Source: Allomuricauda sp. TMED12
GTDB taxonomy: Bacteria > Bacteroidota > Bacteroidia > Flavobacteriales > Flavobacteriaceae
Assembly (NCBI GenBank): GCA_002167435.2
Contig: NHBR02000009.1
Coordinates: 1-64,000 of the forward strand
DNA length: 64,000 nt
Reading direction: 5' to 3'
The translations under genes were made by a program, and so were the position numbers. Every line of letters begins with the position of its first letter. Position 1 is the first letter of the stretch. Positions 8,390 to 17,050 of this stretch are shown here, in pieces. The notes under the pieces were generated by a model, which did not search any database, had not been told where the DNA came from, and worked only from the letters and a program-made list of their open reading frames with translations.

Positions 8390-8433
8390 TAAAAATACAA
8401 TTATGAATCAGGGGCTCCTATGACCTAAATCAG
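8390..8433 (-). promoter_or_regulatory. CRP/FNR-type promoter module facing the flavin reductase-nrdJ operon
   Basis: The box ATGACCTAAATCAG (8420-8433), read on the minus strand as CTGAT-N4-GTCAT, is followed by 22 bp and TATTTTTA (8397-8390). Predicted transcription would start near 8384, giving a leader of about 15 nt to the ATG at 8369. This is half of a divergent pair with 8498-8541. Confidence 0.65.
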
Positions 8434-8497
8434 GAATACAATCAATAAAAACGAGGCTCCAAAGCGTAAAAAAGGAATATATCGATATGTCTCGTGG

Positions 8498-8541
8498 ATG
8501 ACCTATATCATTTTAAATGATGGTATTGTAAAGTAGATTTG
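8498..8541 (+). promoter_or_regulatory. CRP/FNR-type promoter module facing ftsH
   Basis: The box ATGACCTATATCAT (8498-8511) is followed by 22 bp and TAGATTTG (8534-8541), a perfect -7 element. It faces ftsH with a leader of about 50 nt. The box-to-element spacing is identical to that of the other five modules in the window. Confidence 0.68.
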
Positions 8542-8596
8542 AGATAATCCATAGGTGTAGGCCAAACCATCACTAAAGAACATAAATGGGATAAAA

Positions 8597-10630
8597 ATGT
8601 CTGCTAATTCCGAATATAACGACACTAAAAACAATGAGAGGAACATGGGTGAAAATCCAAAACCTCCCAAAGGAGGCAGCAACATAAGCTGGATATACTG
8701 GCTTGTACTTATTTTCTTAATAGCATTCCCATTTTTCACTAAAAGTGTTGGGACCTCCAAAGAAATTGGCTGGTCTAAATTCGAAGACACTCTTTTGGCG
8801 AAAAATGCCATCGAAAAGATTGTTGTCATCAACAAAGAAGTGGCTCAGATCTATATGAAAAAAAGTGTTCTGGACGACCCCGAATTCAAAAGTGAGGATG
8901 ACGGGTTGTTTTCCTCAAGCTCTGGCCCCCAATATTACATCACCATTGGATCAGTAGAAAGTTTTGAAAACAAACTACAACGCGCACAAGAGGACGCCGG
9001 TATTTCCGAAAAAATTGATGTTAGATATGAAAACCGAGTGGATATAGTCTCCATTTTGTCATGGTTATTGCCGCTGGCTTTTTTCATTTTCATTTGGATA
9101 TTCATGTTCCAAAGAATAGGTGGTGGAAAAGGAGGAAGCTCCATTTTCAATTTTGGGAAGTCCACACCAAAACTTACCGAAAAAGGTACCAAAAGCAAAG
9201 TCACCTTTAATGATATTGCCGGGCTAAAAGAAGCTAAGGCCGAAGTAATGGAAGTTGTGGACTTTCTTAAAAACCCAGAAGACTACACAAGGCTCGGTGC
9301 CAAAATACCTAAAGGTGTTTTACTTGTAGGACCGCCCGGAACAGGAAAAACCCTAATGGCCAAAGCCGTTGCAGGAGAGGCACAGGTACCCTTTTTCTCT
9401 ATGTCTGGGTCCGAGTTTGTAGAGATGTTTGTTGGGGTCGGGGCATCTCGTGTACGAGACCTCTTCAAAAAAGCCAAGGCAAAGGCGCCGAGCATTATTT
9501 TTATTGATGAGATTGATGCTGTTGGGCGCTCACGAGGTAAAATCAATGCATTTCAGGCCAATGATGAACGTGAAAGTACCTTAAACCAACTACTTACCGA
9601 ATTGGATGGGTTTGGAGACAATACAGGAGTTATTGTTTTGGCCGCCACCAACCGCCCAGATGTTCTGGATAAAGCTCTTCTGCGCCCTGGAAGATTTGAC
9701 CGCCATATATATTTGGAACTCCCCAATCAATCGGAGCGTGCTGAAATATTCAAGGTTCATATACGCCCCTTAAAGCTTTCAAAAAATGTTGATATCGAGG
9801 TACTCGCCAAATTGAGTCCGGGGTTCTCTGGAGCCGACATTGCCAATATTTGTAATGAGGCAGCCTTGATTGCGGCACGAAAGAAAAAAAACGAAGTGGA
9901 ACACGAGGATTTTATGGCCGCTAGGGACCGGGTCATTGTAGGAATGGAACGAAAAAGCAAGATTATTTCCCCAAAGGAAAAAGAGATTGTTGCCTACCAT
10001 GAAGCCGGTCATGCCGTTGCCAGTTGGCATTTAAAACATGTGGACTCCCTTGTCAAGGTTTCAATAATCCCCAGAGGAAAGTCATTGGGGGCTGCTTGGT
10101 ACTTACCGGAAGAACGTCAAATTGTGACCAAATCGCAATTTATTGACCAACTATGCGCTTCACTTGGTGGAAGGGCAGCTGAGGAAATTATTTTCAATGA
10201 AACCTCGTCAGGTGCCCTGGATGATCTTGAAAAAGTAACCAAACAGGCCTATACCATGGTCTCATATTATGGTTTGGACGAGGAGATTGGCCCTATCAGC
10301 TTTTATGATTCCACGGGCGATAACGAACATTTACTTGGAAAACCCTATAGCGAGGAAATGGCCAAACAAATTGACCATGAAGTGCGCAATTTGATCATGT
10401 CCGCCTATGAACGAACCAAAAAATTACTGATGCAGCATAAGAACGAATTGGAAAACCTGGCACAATTACTTCTAAAAAAAGAGGTGGTGGACAAAGATGA
10501 TCTCGAAAAACTATTGGGCAAGCGCGGTGAAAAAATATTCGGTGAGGATACCGAAAAACCCAGTAACCCTAACCTACTGGTAAATTATTTCGATGTTGGA
10601 AACAACAAATTTAGAGAACCCTTCAAATGA
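8597..10630 (+). CDS. ftsH: ATP-dependent membrane zinc protease FtsH
   Basis: FtsH unfolds and degrades membrane and short-lived cytosolic proteins. Domains in order: TM1 (about 31-48), a periplasmic domain, TM2 (about 153-171), the AAA+ ATPase with Walker A GPPGTGKT (245-252), Walker B IIFIDEID (about 300-307) and the second region of homology ending RPGRFDRHI, then the M41 protease with zinc motif HEAGH (468-472). At 677 residues it is complete. The ATG at 8597 is used, but Met17 (8645) is a possible alternative. It is preceded by a CRP/FNR-type promoter module and probably co-transcribed with the small coiled-coil gene 35 bp downstream. Flavobacteria often carry more than one FtsH, so this may be the stress-responsive copy, which is inference. 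Confidence 0.95.
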   Translation: MSANSEYNDTKNNERNMGENPKPPKGGSNISWIYWLVLIFLIAFPFFTKSVGTSKEIGWSKFEDTLLAKNAIEKIVVINKEVAQIYMKKSVLDDPEFKSEDDGLFSSSSGPQYYITIGSVESFENKLQRAQEDAGISEKIDVRYENRVDIVSILSWLLPLAFFIFIWIFMFQRIGGGKGGSSIFNFGKSTPKLTEKGTKSKVTFNDIAGLKEAKAEVMEVVDFLKNPEDYTRLGAKIPKGVLLVGPPGTGKTLMAKAVAGEAQVPFFSMSGSEFVEMFVGVGASRVRDLFKKAKAKAPSIIFIDEIDAVGRSRGKINAFQANDERESTLNQLLTELDGFGDNTGVIVLAATNRPDVLDKALLRPGRFDRHIYLELPNQSERAEIFKVHIRPLKLSKNVDIEVLAKLSPGFSGADIANICNEAALIAARKKKNEVEHEDFMAARDRVIVGMERKSKIISPKEKEIVAYHEAGHAVASWHLKHVDSLVKVSIIPRGKSLGAAWYLPEERQIVTKSQFIDQLCASLGGRAAEEIIFNETSSGALDDLEKVTKQAYTMVSYYGLDEEIGPISFYDSTGDNEHLLGKPYSEEMAKQIDHEVRNLIMSAYERTKKLLMQHKNELENLAQLLLKKEVVDKDDLEKLLGKRGEKIFGEDTEKPSNPNLLVNYFDVGNNKFREPFK

Positions 10631-10665
10631 AGAGTCATTGATTATTAAACATAAAACAAAACGTC

Positions 10666-11055
10666 ATGGAAAATACATTAATTTACGATTCAGACCTCCA
10701 TTTTGAACACAAACAATGGGAAGGTGAGCTCGATTTTTGGAAAGATGAGTTAAAAACCTTTAAGAACAGATTAAGTGAACTTATTGGTAAATACGAAGAT
10801 CAAAAAGTACTTGCCAAATTGGAACATTTTCAAAATGAGTTCATTTTGCACGGTAGCGTTATTGAGGAACTTGAGGAAACCATAGAAGAACATGAATCCA
10901 ATATGGCCGAACATAGTAAGGTGGGTGAAGAGGCTTTGGACGTCTCTTTGGTTGAAAGGCATTTAGAGTTCAGACAAAAAATGGAAACACAACGTCAAAT
11001 ATACGCTGACCTAAAAAAGCAGTTCTATCAATTCCTGACAGAATACTGGACATAG
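10666..11055 (+). CDS. Small acidic coiled-coil protein, unknown function
   Basis: I do not recognise a family. The 129-residue protein has no signal peptide or membrane segment. It is almost entirely helical with long heptad-like stretches (about 22-60, 65-85 and 95-120), rich in Glu and Lys. It lies 35 bp after ftsH without a visible terminator between, so it is probably in the same transcript and may act as an FtsH substrate or adaptor; that is inference from position only. It converges on the MscS gene, with a small hairpin at 11089-11104 between them. Confidence 0.75.
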   Translation: MENTLIYDSDLHFEHKQWEGELDFWKDELKTFKNRLSELIGKYEDQKVLAKLEHFQNEFILHGSVIEELEETIEEHESNMAEHSKVGEEALDVSLVERHLEFRQKMETQRQIYADLKKQFYQFLTEYWT

Positions 11056-11088
11056 GCACCTAGCTTTTTTAATAGCTGCGAACTTCCC

Positions 11089-11104
11089 ATCACCAATGAG
11101 GTGA
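11089..11104. terminator. Short hairpin between convergent genes
   Basis: ATCACC and GGTGAT pair around the 5-nt loop AATGA. The hairpin sits between the stops of the coiled-coil gene and the MscS gene. A T-rich stretch follows on the plus strand but there is no solid T-run, so it is a weak candidate. Confidence 0.4.
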
Positions 11105-11108
11105 TACT

Positions 11109-12371
11109 TTATTTACCTTGTGTTGGTTCCAACGAGACAGGAAGTTCAAAAACCTCAAGGGAAAAATAGGGCAAGGCCGCCAATAGATGGTCAAAAATAT
11201 CTGCCATTACATATTCATAATTTTCCCAGCGTTTATCTGAGGAGAAAGCATATACTTCTAAGGGGATTCCTTGTGGGGTCGGCTGTAGTTGCCTTACCAT
11301 TAAGGTCATACCTTTATTTATCGCAGAATGACTTTCCAAATAGTTGGTCACATACTTACGGAACAGCCCGAAGTTGGTCAGGTTTCTTCCATTGACCAAA
11401 AGTTCCTTATTTATTTGGTTTGATTCGTTATAGTTGTTTATCTGTTCGTTCCTGCTGGCTATGTAAGCTTCGACCAACTGAATTTTTTTTAACCTTTCAC
11501 TTTCATCTGATGATAAAAATCGAATACTTTTTTGACGAATAATCAATGATCGTTTTATTCGTCGTCCACCCGAAGCCTGCATACTACGCCAGTTTTTAAA
11601 CGAATCGGAAATTAGGGCATAGGTAGGTATTGTGGTGGTGGTCATATCAAAGTTCTGAACTTTCACAGTGGCCAAGCTTATCTCAATGACATCTCCATCT
11701 GCGCCATACTTTTCGAAAGTAATCCAATCCCCTATACGGACCATATCATTAATAGTGACCTGAATACTGGCCACAAGACCCAGAATAGAGTCTTTAAATA
11801 TGAGAAGAATTACTGCTGAAGCTGCTCCCAAGGCCGTAAAAAATTTCCAGACCGTGGTCTCGGTGACAATGGCAAAAATGGTAAGTATACCCACAATCCA
11901 AGCAAAGATCATGAAAACCTGAACGTAGCTATCGATAGGTTTGTCCCTAAATTTTGGAAGGGTCTTTAAGTACCCGTTGACACTTTGAAAAAACTTCCTA
12001 AAAATAATCAGGGTCAAAAAAACGTAAAGTATTTTTATGGCCTTCAAGGCTATGCCTTCCGCATAATCAAAATCAGCAAAAGCGACGGGAACAAACTCCA
12101 ACAAAATAGTCAAAGGCACCATATGAGCCACATAACGTGGAACTCGGTGAGCCACTAAAAAGTTATCGAAATTGTTTTTGGACTTCCGAGCCAACCTAAC
12201 CGAGAGCCCTCGTAAGATTTTCCAAATAAGTATATCAAGAAAGGTGACCAAAATGAGTACCACTACCAACAAGACCAGAAGGTTGACATATGCTGCAATA
12301 CCCTCACTCATTCCAGTCTCCAACAAGTAATCGTATAATAAACGACCTAGGTCTTTGTCCATAATTTTCAT
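11109..12371 (-). CDS. MscS family mechanosensitive channel, YbdG-like
   Basis: This 420-residue inner-membrane protein belongs to the small-conductance mechanosensitive channels that release solutes on hypo-osmotic shock. Five hydrophobic segments are visible (about 24-48, 77-97, 108-125, 146-166 and 170-190). The last carries the Ala/Gly-rich pore-helix pattern FFTALGAASAVILLIFKDS, followed by the MscS beta domain (RIGDWITFEKYGADGDVIEI). The long C-terminal part with an inserted region near 290-320 resembles E. coli YbdG (415 residues) more than MscS (286 residues). Met4 is an alternative start. Confidence 0.9.
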   Translation of the reverse strand: MKIMDKDLGRLLYDYLLETGMSEGIAAYVNLLVLLVVVLILVTFLDILIWKILRGLSVRLARKSKNNFDNFLVAHRVPRYVAHMVPLTILLEFVPVAFADFDYAEGIALKAIKILYVFLTLIIFRKFFQSVNGYLKTLPKFRDKPIDSYVQVFMIFAWIVGILTIFAIVTETTVWKFFTALGAASAVILLIFKDSILGLVASIQVTINDMVRIGDWITFEKYGADGDVIEISLATVKVQNFDMTTTTIPTYALISDSFKNWRSMQASGGRRIKRSLIIRQKSIRFLSSDESERLKKIQLVEAYIASRNEQINNYNESNQINKELLVNGRNLTNFGLFRKYVTNYLESHSAINKGMTLMVRQLQPTPQGIPLEVYAFSSDKRWENYEYVMADIFDHLLAALPYFSLEVFELPVSLEPTQGK

Positions 12372-12544
12372 TTAAGAAACAGGGTATAAAATTACGTAAA
12401 CTAATCCTGCCTTCCATAGAAGTAAAACATCATTTTATATAACGTCCAATAGCTATATATTATAAAATGGTTCAACTCAAAAATCAAATACTATCTACCA
12501 ATCATAAAATACCATTTAAACCCTCCCCTTTTGTCCAAAAAAAT

Positions 12545-12552
12545 TATATTTG
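12545..12552 (+). promoter_or_regulatory. -7 element of the tRNA-Leu promoter
   Basis: TATATTTG fits the Bacteroidota TAnnTTTG element exactly and lies 20 bp before the tRNA 5' end. A TTTTG at 12529-12533 is too close to be an ideal -33 element. Confidence 0.6.
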
Positions 12553-12571
12553 CACACCTAAAATTCCAAAA

Positions 12572-12655
12572 GCCCACGTGGTGGAATTGGTAGACACGCT
12601 ACCTTGAGGGGGTAGTGTTCGAAAGGACGTGCTGGTTCGACTCCAGTCGTGGGCA
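12572..12655 (+). tRNA. tRNA-Leu (anticodon GAG)
   Basis: The 84-nt sequence folds as a class II tRNA. The acceptor arms GCCCACG and CGTGGGC pair perfectly and are followed by discriminator A. The anticodon stem CTACC/GGTAG encloses the loop TTGAGGG with anticodon GAG at 12606-12608. There is a long variable arm, and the T arm contains GGTTCGACTCC. CCA is not encoded (ACAAAA follows). It reads CUC and CUU leucine codons. A strong terminator follows at 12661. Confidence 0.97.
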
Positions 12656-12660
12656 CAAAA

Positions 12661-12686
12661 GAAAACCGCAAGAAATTGCGGTTTTC
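12661..12686 (+). terminator. Intrinsic terminator after tRNA-Leu
   Basis: A perfect 11-bp stem, GAAAACCGCAA with TTGCGGTTTTC, closes on the tetraloop GAAA. The right arm ends in T-rich sequence (TTTTCTTGCTTTT). It starts 6 bp after the tRNA. Confidence 0.85.
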
Positions 12687-12798
12687 TTGCTTTTAAACAC
12701 TACCTGAAGAATCCTCAACTCTTTTCACAAAACACTGATATTATTGAAGAAGATTCTAAATTTTATGATAAAAAACTAGGATGACGTCTTTTTAATCG

Positions 12799-12820
12799 TA
12801 AATTTGTTTAACGTTTAAAC
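12799..12820 (+). promoter_or_regulatory. Promoter and palindromic operator of the carotenoid operon
   Basis: TAAATTTG (12799-12806) is a perfect -7 element. Overlapping its last base is the palindrome GTTTAA-CGT-TTAAAC (12806-12820), which would cover the transcription start, 8 bp before the regulator ATG. No good -33 element is seen. A regulator bound here would block transcription, consistent with autorepression by the MerR/CarH-like product of the first gene. Confidence 0.55.
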
Positions 12821-12827
12821 TAAAAAG

Positions 12828-13727
12828 ATGAACAACGTAAAGACTTCATTCAGTATTCGGGATATGGAAAACCTTTCGGGAATTAAGGCCCATACCATAC
12901 GAATTTGGGAAAAGAGGTACAATTTGTTCAGTCCAGAACGAACAGACACCAACATCCGAACGTACAACCTGGAAAGCTTACAGAAGCTATTGAATGTTAC
13001 GTTGCTTTATAAAAATGGGTATAAAATTTCCAAAATTGCCAAGTTAGGTGATGAAAAAATACCTTCATTGGTCAACGAAATTATTACCCTTAAAAGTGAA
13101 AAGAGCCACGCAATCAATTCTTTTAAATTGGCGATGCTCAATTTTGATCAATCCCTCTTCCTAAATACCTATAATGAGCTGATGGAAGAAAAGTCGTTCA
13201 CCCAAATTTTTAACGATGTCTTTATCCCGTTGTTGAACGAACTTGGGTTATTATGGCAAACCAATACCATAAGTCCTTCTCACGAGCACTTTATATCCAA
13301 TTTAATCAAACAAAAAATATACATCCATACGGAGAAACTCCAGTTTGAGGCCCCTACAAAAAAAGACGAAGTATACGTACTGTTTCTCCCAGAGAATGAA
13401 ATACATGAATTAGGGCTTTTGTATCTTAATTATCAGTTGGCCCTACATGGATACAAAACAATATACTTAGGGCAGACTATGCCAATTGAAAGCCTGGAGG
13501 ACCTTCTTAAGTATTACCATAATATTAGGTTTGTTTCCTATTTCACCGTTGTTCCGACAAAGGACGATATTGATGATTATTTTGAAAAGTTTGGAGAGGT
13601 TTTAAAAAAGTCCCCAGATTCTAAACTATGGGTGCTTGGACATCAGATTCAAGAAATTGATGAAGACAGGGCGAAAGGGCCCATCAAAATCTTTAAAACC
13701 ATTAATCAACTAATAGAATCGCTTTAA
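12828..13727 (+). CDS. CarH/LitR-type MerR regulator with cobalamin-binding motifs
   Basis: The 299-residue protein has an N-terminal MerR winged helix (about 7-75, HTIRIWEKRY), a four-helix region (about 95-170) and a Rossmann-like B12-binding domain (about 180-295). The CarH signature is intact: W143-x9-E153-H154 in the helical cap and E191-x-H193-x-x-G196 for the lower cobalt ligand. Family members with these motifs hold adenosylcobalamin and repress carotenoid genes in the dark. The residue after Trp143 is Gln, whereas Thermus CarH has the His that ligates cobalt after illumination. The final GG motif of B12 domains reads GH here. The gene is first in the operon with crtI, 7 bp apart. Confidence 0.88.
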   Translation: MNNVKTSFSIRDMENLSGIKAHTIRIWEKRYNLFSPERTDTNIRTYNLESLQKLLNVTLLYKNGYKISKIAKLGDEKIPSLVNEIITLKSEKSHAINSFKLAMLNFDQSLFLNTYNELMEEKSFTQIFNDVFIPLLNELGLLWQTNTISPSHEHFISNLIKQKIYIHTEKLQFEAPTKKDEVYVLFLPENEIHELGLLYLNYQLALHGYKTIYLGQTMPIESLEDLLKYYHNIRFVSYFTVVPTKDDIDDYFEKFGEVLKKSPDSKLWVLGHQIQEIDEDRAKGPIKIFKTINQLIESL

Positions 13728-13734
13728 TATCCTT

Positions 13735-15195
13735 ATGAAAAAAGTAATTGTTATTGGTTCTGGTTTTTCATCACTTTCTGCCTCCTGCTATTTAGCGAAA
13801 GCTGGCTATGAGGTTGAAATGTTTGAGAAAAATGACACAGTTGGTGGCAGGGCAAGGCAATTAATAAAAAATGGTTTTACTTTTGATATTGGCCCAAGCT
13901 GGTATTGGATGCCCGATATTTTTGAAAAGTTTTTTGGTGACTTTGGCAAAAAGACTTCCGATTACTACCATTTGGACAAATTGAATCCTGCTTATAAAAT
14001 TTTTTTTGAAGATGATATTATCACCATTGGTGATTGTATGGAGAGTATTTGTGAAGAGTTTGAACGTATCGAGGCTGGTAGCAGTGAGCACTTGAAACAG
14101 TTTATAAGTCAAGCACAGGAAAACTATAATATTGCCATTAATAAAGTGGTTTTACGCCCAGGCTTATCCCCCTTGGAATTGGTGACCAAGGAAACCGTTT
14201 TAAAAGTTGATCAATTTTTCAAAACCATTAGTCAACAAGTACGAAAGCGGTTCAAAAATCCAAAATTGGTTTCCACATTAGAGTTTCCTGTACTTTTTTT
14301 GGGAGCCAAACCAAGTAATACTCCGTCCTTTTACAATTTTATGAACTTTGCGGACTTTGGTTTGGGTACATGGCACCCAAAAGGGGGTATGTACGAAATC
14401 ATAAAAGCCATGAAAAGCGTGGCCGAAGAATTGGGCGTTACCATAAACACCAATAGCCCGGTTAGTCATATTTTGGTCTCCGATGGAGAAGTTTTAGGTA
14501 TACGAAGCAAAAAGAAAAACTGCATCGCAGACTATGTTGTGAGCGGTGCTGATTACCATCACTCCGAGACTTTGCTCGATAAAAAATACAGGCAATATTC
14601 CGAGGAGTATTGGGACAAAAAAACCTATGCCCCATCTTCATTATTATTCTATATTGGCTTTGATAAAAAGTTAAAAAACGTCGATCATCATAATTTGTTT
14701 TTTGATACCGATTTTGAAAAACATGCCCAAGAAATCTATGACAACCCACAATGGCCCAGTAATCCATTGTTCTATGCCAATTTCCCATCCGTAACAGATC
14801 CATCAATGGCTCCCAAAGGAAAAGAAACAGGGTTCTTCTTGGTACCCATTGCTCCCGGGTTGGAGGATACACCACAACTACGAGACCAATATTTTGATAT
14901 TGTGATGGACCGATTTGAAAATTTAACCAAACAAACTGTAAAAAATTCAGTAATTTTTAAAGAAAGTTTCTGTGTTAACGATTTTATTGAGCAGTACAAT
15001 TCCTATAAAGGCAATGCCTATGGTTTGGCAAACACGTTGCGCCAAACTGCTTTTTTAAGACCTAACCTCAAAAGTAGCAAAGTAAAAAGCTTGTTCTTTA
15101 CCGGTCAGTTGACCGTTCCCGGACCAGGGGTCCCACCATCCCTGATATCTGGTAAACTGGTGGCTGATTTAATCATTAAAGAAGAAAAAAAATGA
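13735..15195 (+). CDS. crtI: Phytoene desaturase
   Basis: CrtI desaturates phytoene stepwise to lycopene using FAD. The 486-residue protein begins with the dinucleotide-binding fold VIGSGFSSLSASCYLAKAG and the second acidic strand EMFEKNDTVGGRAR. The bacterial phytoene-dehydrogenase C-terminal signature is visible in the run LFFTGQLTVPGPGVPPSLISG. Length and ends are normal. It follows the regulator by 7 bp and its stop overlaps the crtB start as ATGA, so the cluster is a single operon. A lycopene cyclase is not in the cluster. Confidence 0.96.
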   Translation: MKKVIVIGSGFSSLSASCYLAKAGYEVEMFEKNDTVGGRARQLIKNGFTFDIGPSWYWMPDIFEKFFGDFGKKTSDYYHLDKLNPAYKIFFEDDIITIGDCMESICEEFERIEAGSSEHLKQFISQAQENYNIAINKVVLRPGLSPLELVTKETVLKVDQFFKTISQQVRKRFKNPKLVSTLEFPVLFLGAKPSNTPSFYNFMNFADFGLGTWHPKGGMYEIIKAMKSVAEELGVTINTNSPVSHILVSDGEVLGIRSKKKNCIADYVVSGADYHHSETLLDKKYRQYSEEYWDKKTYAPSSLLFYIGFDKKLKNVDHHNLFFDTDFEKHAQEIYDNPQWPSNPLFYANFPSVTDPSMAPKGKETGFFLVPIAPGLEDTPQLRDQYFDIVMDRFENLTKQTVKNSVIFKESFCVNDFIEQYNSYKGNAYGLANTLRQTAFLRPNLKSSKVKSLFFTGQLTVPGPGVPPSLISGKLVADLIIKEEKK

Positions 15196-16034
15196 AAACT
15201 ATTTTTGACGACGTTTCTTATAGCTGTAGTAAAATTGTAACCAGTTCCTACAGCACCTCTTTTTCGTTGGCAACCAAAATGTTGGCTCCTTCCATCCGCT
15301 TGGATATATATAACATTTACGGCTTTGTCCGTTTTGCAGATGAGATTGTGGATACGTTTCACGATTACAACAAAAGAAAACTGTTCGATGCTTTTGAAAA
15401 AGATATGGAACAAGCTATCGAAGATAGAATTAGCCTGAATCCAATTTTAAATTCCTTTCAACATACATATCATAAATACGACATCCCTCATCATTTGGTG
15501 GAATCCTTTATGAAGAGCATGCGAATGGACCTTACCAAAAAAAGGTACGAGACCTTTGACGAATACCGTGATTATATTTATGGTTCTGCCGATGTAGTTG
15601 GCTTAATGTGCCTTTGTGTTTTTGTAAAAGGGAACAAAGAGAAATACGAAGAGCTGAAAGAATCGGCCATGGCTCTGGGTTCCGCTTTTCAAAAAGTAAA
15701 TTTTCTCCGTGATTTAAAAGCTGATTACGAAGATTTGAACAGGACGTATTTTCCAAATACGGATTTAATGGAACTCGATGAAGTGTCCAAAAAACGGATC
15801 GTAGATGAAATAAAGGCGGATTTTGCACTTGGATACTCTGGTATCATCCATCTCCCGGAACAGGCAAAGTTTGGCGTATATACGGCTTATCGGTATTATA
15901 AAAAGTTGCTTCAAAAATTACAGAGCACTCCTCCTTTGGAAATTAAAAATACACGGATTCGTGTGCCCAACTATCAGAAGTTCGGACTTTTGGCACAATC
16001 ATATGTTAATTACAAATTACAATTGGTACAATGA
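15192..16034 (+). CDS. crtB: Phytoene synthase
   Basis: CrtB condenses two geranylgeranyl diphosphates to phytoene, the first committed step of C40 carotenoid synthesis. The 280-residue protein carries both Asp-rich motifs that bind the magnesium-diphosphate groups: D50-E-I-V-D54, and RDLKADYEDLNRTYFP from residue 173. It overlaps crtI upstream and crtZ downstream by ATGA, which points to coupled translation. Confidence 0.96.
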   Translation: MKTIFDDVSYSCSKIVTSSYSTSFSLATKMLAPSIRLDIYNIYGFVRFADEIVDTFHDYNKRKLFDAFEKDMEQAIEDRISLNPILNSFQHTYHKYDIPHHLVESFMKSMRMDLTKKRYETFDEYRDYIYGSADVVGLMCLCVFVKGNKEKYEELKESAMALGSAFQKVNFLRDLKADYEDLNRTYFPNTDLMELDEVSKKRIVDEIKADFALGYSGIIHLPEQAKFGVYTAYRYYKKLLQKLQSTPPLEIKNTRIRVPNYQKFGLLAQSYVNYKLQLVQ

Positions 16035-16483
16035 AAGTAGCACTTTGGATATTGATATTTTTGGCCACCTTTTGCTTTATGGAATTCATGGCTTGGTTTA
16101 CACATAAATATGTAATGCATGGTTTTTTATGGAGCCTCCACAAAGACCACCATAAAAAAGACCACGATTCGTGGTTTGAGCGAAACGATGCATTCTTTAT
16201 TTTCTACGCTATCGTGAGCATGGCGCTATTCTACTTAGGCAGTTATACCACTTTTTGGTATGGATGGCCTTTAGGTTTCGGCATACTTGCTTATGGGATT
16301 GCTTACTTTACAGTTCATGATATTTTTATCCACCAACGCTTCAAAATGTTTAGGAATGCTAATAATAGATATGCCCGTGGCGTCCGTAGAGCCCACAAAA
16401 TGCATCATAAACACCTAGGAAAACAGGATGGGGAGTGCTTTGGTATGTTGGTGGTGCCCTTTAAATATTTTAAAAAGAAATAA
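16031..16483 (+). CDS. crtZ: Beta-carotene hydroxylase, CrtZ type
   Basis: This 150-residue membrane di-iron hydroxylase adds 3-hydroxyl groups to beta-carotene, giving zeaxanthin. The histidine clusters that bind the two irons are complete: H25-x4-H30, H37-x2-HH (40-41), the HDIFIH segment in the middle and HKMHHKH near the end. Hydrophobic segments lie at about 3-22 and 55-100. It is the last gene of the operon. Its stop directly abuts the stop of the convergent thioredoxin gene, with no space for a separate terminator. Confidence 0.94.
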   Translation: MKVALWILIFLATFCFMEFMAWFTHKYVMHGFLWSLHKDHHKKDHDSWFERNDAFFIFYAIVSMALFYLGSYTTFWYGWPLGFGILAYGIAYFTVHDIFIHQRFKMFRNANNRYARGVRRAHKMHHKHLGKQDGECFGMLVVPFKYFKKK

Positions 16484-17050
16484 CTACTCAGCAATAAGTT
16501 TGTCCAACAGTGCTCTGGTCTTATCGGAATTCCAATTGGCCGCACCTGTTTTATCCACTACGATGTTACCCTGTTTATCAACTATATATGTAACGGGTAT
16601 ACTACCACTTTCCAATTCTTTTGGTGTCGCCGAAACTTGAAAATATACGGGCAAATCATATCCTTTTTTCTTTAGAAATGTCTCGACTTTTTGCTTTTCA
16701 TCATTTGCTACAAAAACAAAAGTCACCTTATCTCCATAATCTTTATAGAGATCGGCAAAACCTGGAAGTTCTGCAACACAGGGAGGACACCAGGTTGCCC
16801 AAACATTAATTAAAATTACTTCTCCTTTTCGAGACTGCAGATTGGTTTGTTTCCCTTCTAAATCAATAAGGTCCCAATTGTAGTTTTTTAAATTGGCTTG
16901 TTCGTCCTTGTCAACTGTACTTGGAGATAGTACTGTAGCTACTATTTTATTCACCCATACCCTCGGGTAAAAACCCAGTGGGGTGAACAATACGAGAACT
17001 ATGGCCAAAATCCATATTCCATTGCTAATTTGCTCCTTGGTAATCTTCAT
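16484..17050 (-). CDS. TlpA-like membrane-anchored thioredoxin, intact CxxC
   Basis: The 188-residue protein has an N-terminal membrane anchor (about 11-27) and a periplasmic TlpA/ResA-type thioredoxin fold. The active site WCPPC has Cys88 and Cys91, and the cis-proline loop SGSIPVTY is present, so it should act as a thiol-disulfide reductase, for example in cytochrome c maturation or envelope disulfide repair. Its start overlaps the stop of the upstream paralogue as ATGA. The two genes share the same layout and C-terminal end (LLD(K/E)LIAE), so they arose by tandem duplication. Confidence 0.93.
   Translation of the reverse strand: MKITKEQISNGIWILAIVLVLFTPLGFYPRVWVNKIVATVLSPSTVDKDEQANLKNYNWDLIDLEGKQTNLQSRKGEVILINVWATWCPPCVAELPGFADLYKDYGDKVTFVFVANDEKQKVETFLKKKGYDLPVYFQVSATPKELESGSIPVTYIVDKQGNIVVDKTGAANWNSDKTRALLDKLIAE

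Noticed and set aside
10626-10640. Possible seventh CRP/FNR box before the coiled-coil gene
   Set aside because: GTCAT is present, but the left half is misplaced and no TAnnTTTG follows at 22 bp.
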